From the NCBI GenBank assembly GCA_963942565.1, contig OZ012699.1, positions 30,948,622 through 31,012,621 on the forward strand: 64,000 nucleotides of DNA, in the 5' to 3' direction. Position 1 is the stretch's first letter, and each line of letters begins with the position of its first letter. Shown here in pieces: positions 1-28,836 of this stretch. The stretch is from Maea johnstoni (lineage: Eukaryota; Annelida; Polychaeta; Spionida; Magelonidae). A model generated the notes under the pieces. The model was not told where the DNA came from, did no database searches, and saw only the letters and a program-made list of their open reading frames with translations. The position numbers were made by a program, and so were the translations under genes.

Positions 1-318
1 ATTAATTGGCACCTTAAGAATTTTCACGATACAATACAATATTGTTATTTCTTTAGCGATACGATACCTTAACAATATTGACCATAATGTCCATAAACAA
101 TGCCACGAGAATTATATTGAGGTGGAAAATATAAATTATTTGCTTGAAATTAACATTTTCCAAAATTACATACAAAAGAATCTGGGTGTCCTGAGGGGTG
201 ATTTTTATGGTGTGGGTATCCAAATGACACCCAGAAGCCCTGCACTCTAAGACTATGCTAAAGATAATGATAGATAAGTCTAAGACTATGCTAAAGATAA
301 TGATAGATAATGACAAAC

Positions 319-17636
<17,318 letters not shown>

Positions 17637-17830
17637 GTTGACTATTTGGTTAAGCTAGCTTTGGTGGCTCCTGAATAGAGTTAATAACTTATTTTGCGTT
17701 TAAAATCGCATGACCTGATTAAGTTTGAAGCAGGTACATCAGGCAGCCATTACATAGTTCCTTTCACCTGAGTCATAAAGAGACAAGGATTCTGATTGGT
17801 CGAGAGCGGGAGGAAACCGACATCACTTCG
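17637..17830 (-). promoter_or_regulatory. Probable promoter region of the TEP gene
   Basis: Just upstream of the ATG the minus strand has a CCAAT-box match (GACCAATCAG at 17791-17800) about 160 bp before the start codon. I see no convincing TATA box. The transcription start cannot be placed from sequence. Confidence 0.35.
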
Positions 17831-18724
17831 GAATGGCATCACTCAGGTGCTACAAAGTAACGCTTTCCGAAACACGCAAAACACTCATATCATGCATTAT
17901 ATTTTAACGATTTTGGGGTGAACTGTTTATTACAAAGGGTGTTCTTAAAGGGAAAATCATTTTTAACTTTCGGACTTGTTTGGTTCCATTTCCATGTGAA
18001 TACCTGTGGTATGAGTAATGGCGGGTACGATTGTTGCGCCTGTTGCCCCGCGTGCAGTTATTCATGGGGAGAGCCGCTGGCGGGTAGGATGTTACGCTTC
18101 GCTAAACACAGGTTAAAACGTGAGCTCTCACGCTCGAAAACGGATATTTGTCGATGGAGTTTTGAAATAGATTTTCGGGAGAAAGAATGAAATATATTTT
18201 CAAATGTTTACCCTTTAATTATCTACCCGAATAATGAGAAAATCAACCAGTACCTTGTAATCAGTAATTGTTATATAATCCTATAGAGTTATTTGGTTCT
18301 TGTTTTTCGCGCTGGCGATTCCGATTCAATGGATAAAGGATTAACCTTATATATTCCACATATTTATTTCGGCCAATGTATGAGTGAGTTATTGAAAACA
18401 TCAAGACATATGAAATATAATACATCTCGTGATCCGCGGTTTAACAGATGTATATGTATAGATGTTACTTATTAAACTACTTCATGATTGCGCAGTTCTC
18501 TTGAATATCGTTATAGCTGTTAAGGTCTTACGATACTCTATACAGGTGACACCTATTGGGTATTGGACAAACTAAAATAAATTATCGCAATTTACCTGAC
18601 ACCACTGAAAAAATTGAAAAGAAATTGATTTTTATTGAATATGTACCAATTCCGATTAAACCTGCCTATTATAAATAGTATCTTAAGAGTTTTATGTGTT
18701 TGGCTACAGTGATTTTCATATTCA

Positions 18725-18900
18725 TTGTATGTATGTATGTATGTATGTATGTTGTTTATTGGCTACGACATAGTCATAAAATACAGTTCATACAGACAAA
18801 TATAAATCATAACATAAATTCACAATAGAACAGAAAAACATTAAAGACAGGGTTTACAGGGCATGAGAGTTGTTATCCCAATTTTGAGAAACATATCTTA
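18725..18900 (-). repeat. Possible LINE 3' end with (CATA)n tail
   Basis: On the minus strand the sequence runs ATGTCGTAGCCAATAAACAA into a (CATA)n tail, the form of many CR1/RTE-like 3' ends. There is no coding sequence to confirm the family. Confidence 0.4.
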
Positions 18901-20096
18901 ATCAAAATCCATTGTTATTGCGGTCATAAGGTGCTGTGGGAGAGGGGGCAAAAAGCACATTTAGCCAATTCCTGCTCTTAGTTTCCACAGATACATATTT
19001 GCTATATGTCTTGCTGAGCATTTCCATATATCCACCATAACCTCTTCTGTGAAGTCTGTACCAGGTTTTCCCATAAGTGTCAAGAAGACGTCATTATGTA
19101 TGTTAATATGCTCATGCTCATAGACAACGCAAATTTGCTCAATTTCACAAAACATCACATTGAATTTGATGTTTTGACACATTTTCAGAAAAAAATGTGT
19201 GATAATTCATGTGTATAAAATGGGGTTCCCTTGCTCAACAATATCTTATATAAGGATGGGCATATATGGTAACAATTGAGTAACTCTTTTCTAACATTTT
19301 CATGAAAGTTTGCCCCCAAAAAGTCCTATTTCACAAACTTTGAACATCTGTGGTTCGAAAACTAACACGATGACCTATCATTTTCTTTATGTCTTCTTTT
19401 TAAGAGCATTGTGTAGATAGTGAAGACAAAAACTGGTGAAAATTAAACTAGGCAATTCTGACATATCAATTTTGGGTTAAAAACTTGTTTATCGAATTAC
19501 TTGATTTTGCCCAATAATTTCTATATAACAGCAGAAAAATAATTTCAACAAGGCAGAACAGTATTTCAGGCAGTGTCAGTATCTCAGAGGGGATAGCTTT
19601 AGCAAAGAAAGAAACCAATTTTGGAGAATGAGATGTTTGTGACATAAATTGCATTAATTTTTCAAAAATCTGTCAAAAAAAACTAAGTCGATGACCCCAC
19701 AATTTTAAATTGTTTTGAAGATCACTGTGTTTTGTTCTTTCCTCATGCAAAGTTTCAGGAAAATTAAACTGAGATTTCTAGAAGTGTGGTAAGACCTTAA
19801 ACATTATTCATTTTCTTTTAAAGTTGTAAAACAATACACATCAGTGGCAGTGGTTGTTGGGCAGTTTATGTGAATTGATCATAACACGGTACGATTTGAA
19901 CGCGATTGTATATTTAAGTGGCCTATCAAACGGTTGGAATGCCTTATAAACGTGCGCATGTGTGCAAATAGATGCAAAAGTATTTAAAGAATAGCTCAGA
20001 GTTCCTTTATTATTTCATATCGGCATTTTGATACAGGTTCTTTCATAAACTCACTATTTCGTAACTAAAGCGCTTGTGAACTTTACAGGTGGGAAC

Positions 20097-20123
20097 CACT
20101 ATTATCATCATCATTATTATTAT

Positions 20124-20158
<35 letters not shown>

Positions 20159-20455
20159 CCATTATCATTATTATTATTGCTCCTATTGTTATTATTATCA
20201 TGACTATTTATATTGCTATTATCATTACTATATCATTATTATTATCATTATTATCATTATTATCATTATTACTATTATTCCTGTATTATTATTATTATTA
20301 TGATTATGATTATGATTATTATGATTATTATCATTATTATTATTATTACTATGATTATCATAATTATTATTATCATTATTATTATTATTGTTATTATTAT
20401 TATCATTATTATTATTATTACTATTGTAATTATTATTATTGTTGTTGTTGTTATA
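20097..20455. repeat. Trinucleotide microsatellite (ATT/ATC/GTA)n
   Basis: 360 bp of imperfect ATT-type repeat with a (GTA)n block, intergenic upstream of the TEP gene. Confidence 0.95.
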
Positions 20456-21346
20456 CCCCTGTTTCAAAGTGACATTCGCCACCGCCCACAGATCATCCCC
20501 GAGAAATTTACGCACAGTCGTACCTGCCCCCTTACATTCCTTCACCGTCGCGCATAAACCAGCGCCAAACCTTCTGACCTAATAAATAAGTGGACCGTGA
20601 AATTGGGTCAGCCAAGCCAAATTCTCCCACGGTTGTTTACGAACAGCAGCGCCATCTATTGGAGAGCCAATGTGCAATTCTCAGGTCAGGATGTGTTTGG
20701 AACAAACCGTTTTATGAGTTACATCAATAAGAAAGATTTCATCAATTCTCAGTAATTCATGCACAATTCTGCTGAGACAAGTATCTTACCAACAAATATA
20801 TGTAGACACATATCTCTGCTAACACAGGGTTCAAATATCATAGAACTGGTGTGTGTGTGTGTGCGTGAAAATCCTCGTCCCTGGACTACTTCTAAGAAGG
20901 TACTACCTTAGCATAGTATAGTATAGTATGCTTCTAGTCCTCTCAGGTATATATTCTTTCAAAAGTAACACAAACTGATCGCAAGCTCGTTGGATTATCA
21001 GTATTTACTATGACATGTGAAGAGAATAAGTCCTTGTCTGTTGACACTGATCATTGCGTAGTCAAAAGAATGAATTAAACAAAACCAATAACAAATACGC
21101 CTTAACCCTTATGCTGTCGGTGGGTAATTTGGCCATTACAAAATGATGTAAAAAAAACTGGAAAATGACTGAAACCGCGGCATATGGGTACTCATCTCAG
21201 TGAGAGCTATCTAATGAATATCAGCATGATAGGGTTTAAATGATTTTCAAAAATCTTTGCATCCTTGTGCTTTGGCCTAAAATAGCCTTAGCATTGGAAG
21301 GGTTGTTGTAGAAAAATGTTGTAGACAAAAGGAACCTTCGGGTGAA

Positions 21347-21481
21347 CAGGGCCTCTAAGTATAAAGCTCTTATGTTCTGCTTGCGATGTGCTTGTGGTTT
21401 GGAGTCCATTGTTCTCCCTTTGTATTCCTAACCACAAGCACCTCGCAAGCACTACGTAAAGTTTTATACTTAGGGCCCCTG
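21347..21481. repeat. Foldback mini-element, family I
   Basis: Two arms of about 50 bp (GCGATGTGCTTGTGGT / ACCACAAGCACCTCGC) around a short loop. A second copy, 1629-1735 plus 1992-2020, is split by a family A-related repeat. Confidence 0.7.
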
Positions 21482-22154
21482 GTTAAAAGCGTGGATGCAA
21501 GGTTTGACATTTAGGAGAGGGATGGGAAACACAGCCTGGAGTTCCAGAAGCCGTCAAGCGCCTCCATCATATACCTGGCATGGTTCTCCGGCGGAGTTAG
21601 TTGTAATGCCACCATTTACTAGATGGTTTTAAAAGTAGATGTGATGTCTCTATCACAGCATTATATCTTAGATGACCAAACACGCTACATATCCATTCTT
21701 TTCTTCATCCAAGATTATAGGTTGCAGCACACTTATCAGGATATGTGATTAGAAGTTCATGTACGTTATCAATCACAGACTGACAGCTCTAGTGGGTCCT
21801 AGTTGAGGATTTATACAGAAACACACTTGAACTGAAATCAACATGATGCTGTTTTAATGCTATGAACATTTTGAAGTGAAGTAGAAATAAAGGAGGAGCT
21901 TTACTTTTATTTATTTTATTTGTTCAGTTATCGATAAAACATGTTACACATGTATGTATATAGTACGCAAACATACCAGAAAACTCGTTTCACCATCGTT
22001 TTCGTGTATTAATATGGCCATATCTTCGGTTACAAATTCCTGTGATGGAACCAGTTCCTAAAATAATATGTATGAAGTGGTACACTTAATTATAACGAAG
22101 ATAAATGATTTCATCACCATTTGCTTTAGTTTTGTTAGGATACATGTCTCTCTC

Positions 22155-22311
22155 AACTGCGGCCATATCGTGACGAGATAAAGATCTAATCCCTGGGGGA
22201 AATGCTGTTCTCTCTACGAATAGATGAAAAGGGTCTTTCAATTACAAAGGCATCATATACAGCGCTTCACAATTCCACACATTTGTATAGGGACCAAACC
22301 AAACTTACGAA
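22155..22311 (-). mobile_element. SINE copy, old and truncated
   Basis: It matches the middle of the SINE body (CATATCGTGACGAGATA, then GGTCTTTCAATTACA). Both ends are lost and divergence is high. Confidence 0.6.
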
Positions 22312-24551
22312 GTCTATGGACACCCAATCTGTTAGCCGCGAGTTCGAAAAAAGATGGAAGTTGTTAATTGTAATTTCGATTCGAAGCGCACACAAAAGAA
22401 GGCCAGATCAGTTACATCAAGTTGTTAGATGACAATTTCTCTTTAGAGGGTACAATACAATGACTAAGAAAGGGAGAGAGATAAAAGTGCACTTTACATT
22501 TGTAATGGATAAGTTTGCTTCTGCCAGACCCCTTAATTTGTTGATTATTTATTCTATATCCTGAACATCAGGGTCATATAACTCTTCATTTTGGTTGTTT
22601 GTATGACAGCTGGAAAAGGGTTGGTATCAAATGACTTCCCTTAAGAGCTTTAAAATCCCAAAACTAGACTTGCAAACCCATCAGGGAAAGTGTTCCTTAG
22701 ATTGACAGTACTTGCCAGGTCAATTGCATTACCTGACTGATTGATTATTAGCTCCTCAGATTCACTTCCCGCAATGGTAATAGCAATCAACAAAATTGTG
22801 TTGAGATGGCTGTTTCCTGAGCACCTGAAGTTCCCAGGGTGTTTCCAACTCTGGGAAGTGCTTGCAATTGTTGGTATCTACCGGACTAACCATTTCCTGC
22901 CTTCTAACAAGTACAATGTAAATCAGTACAAACAAACAATAATTTACAATCAGTGCACTATCTGAATGTGGTCTAGAGCGATGGGAAGGGTAAGTATTTT
23001 ACTCTTACATCTTAAACTTTCCGAATCTAGTGTGTCCATGTAAACTCAATGAATATGTCATATGATCTCTGTCAAGTCCCTACTACCAGAAGAAACAGGA
23101 CACTATGTATTAGGGCCCACTCCCAGCCTCGTTGTGGCAGCTTCTTGATGCTACCACTTGTGCAACTAATCTGACATCCAGAAGGACTCAATTCTAGAAG
23201 GGAAAGTGTGCATTGAGCATGTAATATTTTGATGGAAAACGCGAAGTTGTGCGGAAAAAGGCGCCCGCGACCGCATGTCAATGGCTGTTAAAGTTCTATC
23301 TCACTACACTCTATTGATAACTTGAACAATTGAGCTTTTGTTGTAGTTAGATATGATCCCATGATATCTTGGATTAAGAAAAGAATGGATATGTAACGAG
23401 AGACCAATTACTATATGCCCTATAGTTACATGCTAGCCTCATGCCAGGACTAGCAGATAAGGCAGCAGCACAAGGTCACGTGGGAACAAGGACCAATCAG
23501 GGCTCCCGCATCGATTACATTACAGAGAAACCTTATCCCCACCACCTGCTGGGGGTGCCCAGAGCACCTATTAGCGACTATTAATTGACACTGGTTGAGG
23601 CTAGCATGTTCAGGTTGACCGGCTGGTTTCCATTCCATGTGTTGGTCTTCTAAGATGATATGTTGTGTGCTTCATGCACGAGTCCACCCAGCTGAACGGC
23701 ACCAGCCCACCCTGCCCCCCTCCCCCTGATTGTTGGCGCGCAATAGCTCAAAGAGACTGGCACTAGTCTATTCAATGGAAAATTCACGCGCACATGTCTC
23801 AAGGGACTGGCATGCTAGTCTATCCACTGAGTTCCCACACGCGCTAGCGAGGGTCGCCGATCAACACCGCAACAAGTAATCTCCATTTTCTTATGAGTAA
23901 GACACTAGCGACGCCAAATATACAACATTTTATTGACAGACAATCATAATAGGATGATTTTAAACTGGATAAAACGCATCATATATTTAAATAGGAAAAA
24001 AGTACCAGACGATGACGTCACTTTGTATTCTGTAAAAAAGTACCAGACGATGACGTCACTGAATCACTTCGCATGCGGTCACCGAACAACATAGGTGTAT
24101 CCCAACACTTCGCCAAGAAAATTTCCGAAAAATAACACGCCCATGACCAACATATAGGGCGCCCAAACACTAACGACGCCAAGGATTCACTATTCCACTG
24201 ACAGACGATAATAAAAGAAAGTTTAGAAGTGTGTAATAAACGCATTGTCGGGTTATTTGTGTGGTCACGTGATCACTGGCTGTCCCCTTGATGCGCTAAG
24301 ATACTTAACAGGAGATGGCTGAGCGCAGTCAAAATAGCTGGTATCGCGATCAAGATCGCAAAATTCAAAGAATTGGCGCCCGCACGTCTAGCTTCAAAAT
24401 GGCCGCCCCCAGATGCATGCCAAAACATGACTTAAAACAGCAACAAGTACGGTTATAGATGCAAAGCATCAATAGTCAAAAGGCGAGGCCAAGTTATTTA
24501 TGAACTTGTAAGGGAACCGGATGTATAAAAAACATTAACATTATAGAAGAA

Positions 24552-26085
24552 GACCGGTGACGTCATGTTCGGGAGACCGGTGACGTCATGTTCGCCTGAC
24601 TAGGTTGACTTCGCGGGAGCTCTGAAAAATCTTCTAATATCTTGAGAATTATAAGCCATCAATATGCCGCTTTTACACTACAATTTAGCTAAAATGTTAA
24701 TGAACAAAGGCTAGCTGTATTTTCGTGGTGACATAAGTGCATTTGGTGTATTTATCACAACTTAAAACTCAAAAGTCAATGGTGTAAGCGACACCATTTT
24801 TTGACCGGGAAGACACGAGGGCTGAACTGGGCACGCAGAAGAGCATCGAAGCTGGAAATGCCTGCATTCAGACAGGTTGTAAAGAATCTTAACTGACAAT
24901 TTGCAATCTTATATATGACCTGCGAAAATACAGTACTCGGCGTATGATTATTATAAGCATAAGGGGCCTACATCCGGGTCTCTCAGGACTTAAAACGCAT
25001 GGCGCGCTCTGAGACGGCAGAGATAGAGTCGAATGTCAAACTACCGACAAAATCGAGATATCATCACATTTAAAGTATTCCTGCGTAGGAGCTGAAAAAT
25101 CCCCTGATAAGGGATTGGAATACTAGGTGAAAACTCATATATAACTACAAACGCGGACTTATTAGCCTTTCTAAAATGTGCGACTACTCGTGGACCACGT
25201 GCGCAGTTTGGCTTTCATGAACACTGCACAACATCGAAGTGAGAAGAACTCTCAAACATACGGAAAACAGGAAGCGTTGAAGTTTCCTGGCAGTAAGTGA
25301 GAAGAACTCTCAATGCTATAACTCGGATTGATAATTCGTAACCACATTCGCTAGCTCGGACGAGCAGCGAATATCATCGAAGTGAGAAGAATTCTCAATG
25401 CCACAACTCGAACTGATAAATTTCAACCACATTCGCTAGCTCGGACGAGCAGCGAATATCATCGAAGTGAGAAGAACTCTCAGACACACTGAAAGGAGAA
25501 GAACTCTCATACACAGAGTAAAAAGGGAAAACGACAATGTTTCCTATTGTTTGCAACGATCACTCTCCGGCTTAGCCAAGATTGGAGAAAGCAAACATAC
25601 ACAGAAATTCAAGGCCGATCCCCCGCGCGAGGGGGATTATCATCGTTGGATGGACCGAAATTGGTGCTGTTTTATATAAAAGGCCGATCCCCCGTGCGAG
25701 GGGGATTACCATCGTTGGAGGGATCCATTTCGGGGCAGATAAAAGATCTATTTCCCGTGCGAGGGAGATCTTCATCGAAGAACGATCGAGGACGGTCGAT
25801 TTCCTACCCGGATATGTACCTCAAACGTATCGAATTGGAACTTTACCAACGGAACCTGTGAACATAAACTTTGAACAGAGGACCTGAACTGACCAACGCC
25901 CCAAGTACAGATCTCATCGTATGTATATTGTATGCTTGTTAAGAATTGATTCTTGATTGTTATTATCTGTAGCCTAGCTTGTTGACTACAGGGATAGTGG
26001 TTTAGTCAATCAAACGTAATAACAACTCTCTTTTCACTGTATACCTTTAACAGACCAGATAGCACTACTATTGGTAGGTTAAGAA
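24552..26085 (+). promoter_or_regulatory. LINE 5' UTR / internal promoter with tandem repeats
   Basis: The leader begins with two 23-bp units, each carrying the CRE octamer TGACGTCA (24558-24565 and 24581-24588). A roughly 95-bp direct repeat follows at about 25290-25480, containing AGTGAGAAGAACTCTCA and GCTCGGACGAGC. Then come three tandem hairpin units at about 25617-25780. Non-LTR elements carry their promoter inside the transcribed leader, so CRE sites at the very first bases fit a Pol II internal promoter. The small frames crossing the hairpin units have no recognisable product. Confidence 0.7.
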
Positions 26086-27258
26086 ATGAGTAAGAACACT
26101 CCAAGCAGAAAGAAAACTGAGAGCATAAGAGGTTATTTTCAAAGCGGTAGAACAAAAAATCTCAGATCAGGAGCAAAAATGGCGGCTGAGGAAGGTACAG
26201 AAGACATGCCCAAAGGGCTTGAAGCATGGTTTGAAAGGTTGTCAACAAATTTAAACAAAAAGTTCGATGAGAGCCGGATTACATTGTTAGAAACTATGAA
26301 CAATAAATTTGATGAGAGTAATCTCTCTCTGGTGGGATCAGTAGAAAAGAAACTTGATGAGCACTCAGAAAAGTTTGATTCAAAGATAGATATCAAATTC
26401 ATAGAGGTTCAAGACACTATTGGAAAGATCAGAGAAAACATCACTCAGATAGAAATCAATATCAATGCTGTGACCCGGACTCAAAATTCACAAAAAGCCA
26501 GACAAGATGAGTATGATTCGAAATTCAATGCTTTGGAAATTAAGTATTTGAAGCTAGATCAATCCATGAAAGAACTATCCAAAAAAGATGAGGTAACAGA
26601 GGCAGCTCTGGCATTTGCAAATTCTGAGATAGAAACCCTAAAGAAAAACGCAACATATCAAAGACAGGCTTCTGAAATGGATAGATCTAGAATAGACAAG
26701 GTGGAAACTAGATGTAATGATCAAGAGTTCAAAGATGAGATCAAAGAACAACATTCCAGAAAAATGAACCTGTGGATTTATGGGGTTAATCAAGCAGATG
26801 AAGACGAGGATGTCTGGGTCACAGTATGTGAATTTGGCAAAAAGGTACTTAAACTGGAAAATGAATTTCTGGATGAACTCATGGTCAAAAATGCACATAG
26901 GGTAGGGAAAGACAAAAGTCCAGACAGACCAATTATCGTGGCTTTCCTCATGGCAAAAGACAGAATGAGGTTTTTGAAAGCAGCCTCAACCCTTTATCAA
27001 TATAATAAAGAGAACAAAACCAAATATGGGGTAAAAACAGACCTCGCCCCCAAAGCAAGGGCTAAACGTACAAGATACAATATAGCAGCTTATAACTGGA
27101 GGAAAGCCACTGGCAAAATTCTTATGGTCAGAAGTAATGATAGTGGGAAAGTCTGGATGGTAACCAAACCCAACCATGAGAGTCCTTGGAAACCGGTTGA
27201 TTACATTGACCCTAAATGGTTTCTGGTGCAGCAAGACCCTCCTAGCAATAAGGAATAG
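26086..27258 (+). CDS. LINE ORF1p: L1-type nucleic-acid chaperone
   Basis: The 390-residue product has a basic N-terminus and a long coiled coil (about residues 60-220, with repeated NKFDES/KKLDEH heptads). It is followed by the RRM-like core (RKMNLWIYGVNQ) and C-terminal domain (KNAHRVG, PIIVAFLMAKDRMRFLKAA, APKARAKR). This is the Transposase_22 / L1 ORF1p architecture: a trimer that coats the element RNA. The start ATG (AAGAAATGAG) opens the frame after the leader. It precedes the extra frame by 495 bp. The frame is uninterrupted. Confidence 0.9.
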   Translation: MSKNTPSRKKTESIRGYFQSGRTKNLRSGAKMAAEEGTEDMPKGLEAWFERLSTNLNKKFDESRITLLETMNNKFDESNLSLVGSVEKKLDEHSEKFDSKIDIKFIEVQDTIGKIRENITQIEININAVTRTQNSQKARQDEYDSKFNALEIKYLKLDQSMKELSKKDEVTEAALAFANSEIETLKKNATYQRQASEMDRSRIDKVETRCNDQEFKDEIKEQHSRKMNLWIYGVNQADEDEDVWVTVCEFGKKVLKLENEFLDELMVKNAHRVGKDKSPDRPIIVAFLMAKDRMRFLKAASTLYQYNKENKTKYGVKTDLAPKARAKRTRYNIAAYNWRKATGKILMVRSNDSGKVWMVTKPNHESPWKPVDYIDPKWFLVQQDPPSNKE

Positions 27259-27753
27259 TATGTAGGTGATAACACATATGCCACCATGTAAATATGTATA
27301 CATCATATGTTCCCTTCTATGAGACATCATGTCTCTATATTTGACTGAGTTATTACATGTCAGATTATATGTTGTATAAGACACAGTACTAGTTACTAGA
27401 TGGAAAAATGTCTCCATATTATTAGTATTGTTATGCTGTTATCTTATAATGTTGATTATAGTTCAAGGTATATCTTGGTACATTAAAGGAACTTGTCAAT
27501 ATAAGATCAATCTTGAATGATTCGTTGATAAGCAATATAAATATGCTTTTGAAGCAATTCTCATGGACTTCCTCCATCCGTGACTCATACAATTATGATT
27601 TACATCTATAATCCTCTTCTATTTTACTTTAACATATACCACTGTGTACATAAAGACTAATGTAATCCTTCTTAATACTGTAACTATCTAATAATAATTA
27701 TTAACACTAATAATTTTTGCCTCTAACAATGACCTTAACCCTTTGTTTGTAGA

Positions 27754-28836
27754 ATGGATCCTCCGATAGAAATAGAGGATAGCCCGGATCAGAGAGACTA
27801 CCCTATCATCTTGGTTGATGTCTTCAACCCAATTGAGATAGATTTACCAAAGCAGACAGATGAGGACTCTAAGAAAAAGAGAAAAAACTGGGTAGATGCA
27901 ATCTGGAATATTGACCAAAAGAAATTCCCTCTCTTAAAATATAGAATGAGGTTTGGCAAAGATCCCCCCAAAGACTCAGTTGTTTGGAAACATCAGAAGG
28001 TGGCAGACATCCTGAGGAAACATTTCAGTAGCTTAAAGGCGGTCAAATGTACAGAAACTGAAACCCCTTCAGCCACTCCTAGCAAAACTATAAAGCAAGA
28101 ACTTGACAAACCTATTAAGCAAGAAATTGACATTGAGCCTCCTTCCTGTCAAGTGGATGTCACAATGGAAGATATTGACACTGACTTCAGAAAGACTTAT
28201 GTCTATCCTGATGATAAGAGCACTTCCTCTCTTCCAAAAATCCAAAAGAGATTTATTCTCAAGAGAAAGTTTGAGCCAATAACAAGTTCTCAAAAAAAGC
28301 CTGAAGAGAAGATTTCCTCCTCTCACCCCGAACCTGCTAAGAAAATTGTGCTAAGTCATGAAAAGGCTCCTCTCAATGTTCGCAAAGAAAAGTTAGTGCA
28401 GTATAGTGACTCAGGAGAGGAGGAAGAAGAGATAGATTATAGGAATACCTATGTTTTCCCGACAGATGGCAAAGATAAGCTGTTACCAGAGCAATCAGAA
28501 CAGAAAGCTGGTTTAAGAATGACAGTGGAGACTAGCTCAGACACGAGAAGTGTAAAAAGTATTAGCAGTGGTACATCAGAATCTGTTATCAGCCAGGCTG
28601 ACTTAGAGGAATCAGACCTACGAAATGTCATTATATCTGCAAGGCTAAGAGAGGCAAAAATGCAGTCTATGTATGTACTAGATTCAAAACACAACCCTGT
28701 ACAACCAAAGGTACCGATAAGTAGCTCTCTGCCAGATGTTAGTTTAAATTCTGGCCCTGCTTCTAGACAAGAGTATGGAAATAATACTCTACACCCAAAT
28801 AGTGCCACACCTCAATATACTAGTCATCCCTATTAG
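27754..28836 (+). CDS. LINE extra ORF, N-terminal part (interrupted by a DNA transposon)
   Basis: 360 codons run into the transposon inserted at 28836. The product is mostly charged and disordered and I recognise no enzyme domain. Visible features are a possible SUMO-interacting stretch (PIILVDVF, residues 17-24) and a basic KKKRKNWVDAIW segment that could be a nuclear signal. There are also two IKQE sites (residues 113-116 and 121-124) matching the sumoylation consensus, and a short motif twice, DFRKTYVYP (residues 144-152) and DYRNTYVFP (228-236). The end is rich in P, Q, H, Y and N. The same composition resumes on the far side of the insertion, so this is probably the N-terminal half of the TatD-like protein. 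Confidence 0.7.
   Translation: MDPPIEIEDSPDQRDYPIILVDVFNPIEIDLPKQTDEDSKKKRKNWVDAIWNIDQKKFPLLKYRMRFGKDPPKDSVVWKHQKVADILRKHFSSLKAVKCTETETPSATPSKTIKQELDKPIKQEIDIEPPSCQVDVTMEDIDTDFRKTYVYPDDKSTSSLPKIQKRFILKRKFEPITSSQKKPEEKISSSHPEPAKKIVLSHEKAPLNVRKEKLVQYSDSGEEEEEIDYRNTYVFPTDGKDKLLPEQSEQKAGLRMTVETSSDTRSVKSISSGTSESVISQADLEESDLRNVIISARLREAKMQSMYVLDSKHNPVQPKVPISSSLPDVSLNSGPASRQEYGNNTLHPNSATPQYTSHPY

Larger units (their letters stand above)
17831..24536. other. Intergenic stretch upstream of the TEP gene
   Basis: Apart from the microsatellite, the family C copy, the foldback element, the SINE scrap and the possible LINE tail, I see no gene. At 23890-24250 there is a loose direct repeat (ACTA-CGACGCCAA at about 23905 and 24170). 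It encloses two copies of TACCAGACGATGACGTCACT (24004-24023 and 24042-24061), again with CRE octamers. Confidence 0.5.

Noticed and set aside
17918-18190. Small cysteine-containing frame upstream of the TEP gene
   Set aside because: No signal peptide, no family pattern, no splice partner. Codon use is like intergenic DNA.
20089-20557. Frames of I/Y/N repeats, and a possible exon VRRFGAGLCATVKECKGAG on the minus strand near 20460-20585
   Set aside because: The former is a microsatellite. The latter has splice-like edges and a GC-rich patch but matches no family I know and has no partner exon, so I do not call it.
25467-25887. Overlapping frames in the LINE leader
   Set aside because: They arise from the tandem hairpin units (repeated GRSP-RGG). 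No independent start context or homology.
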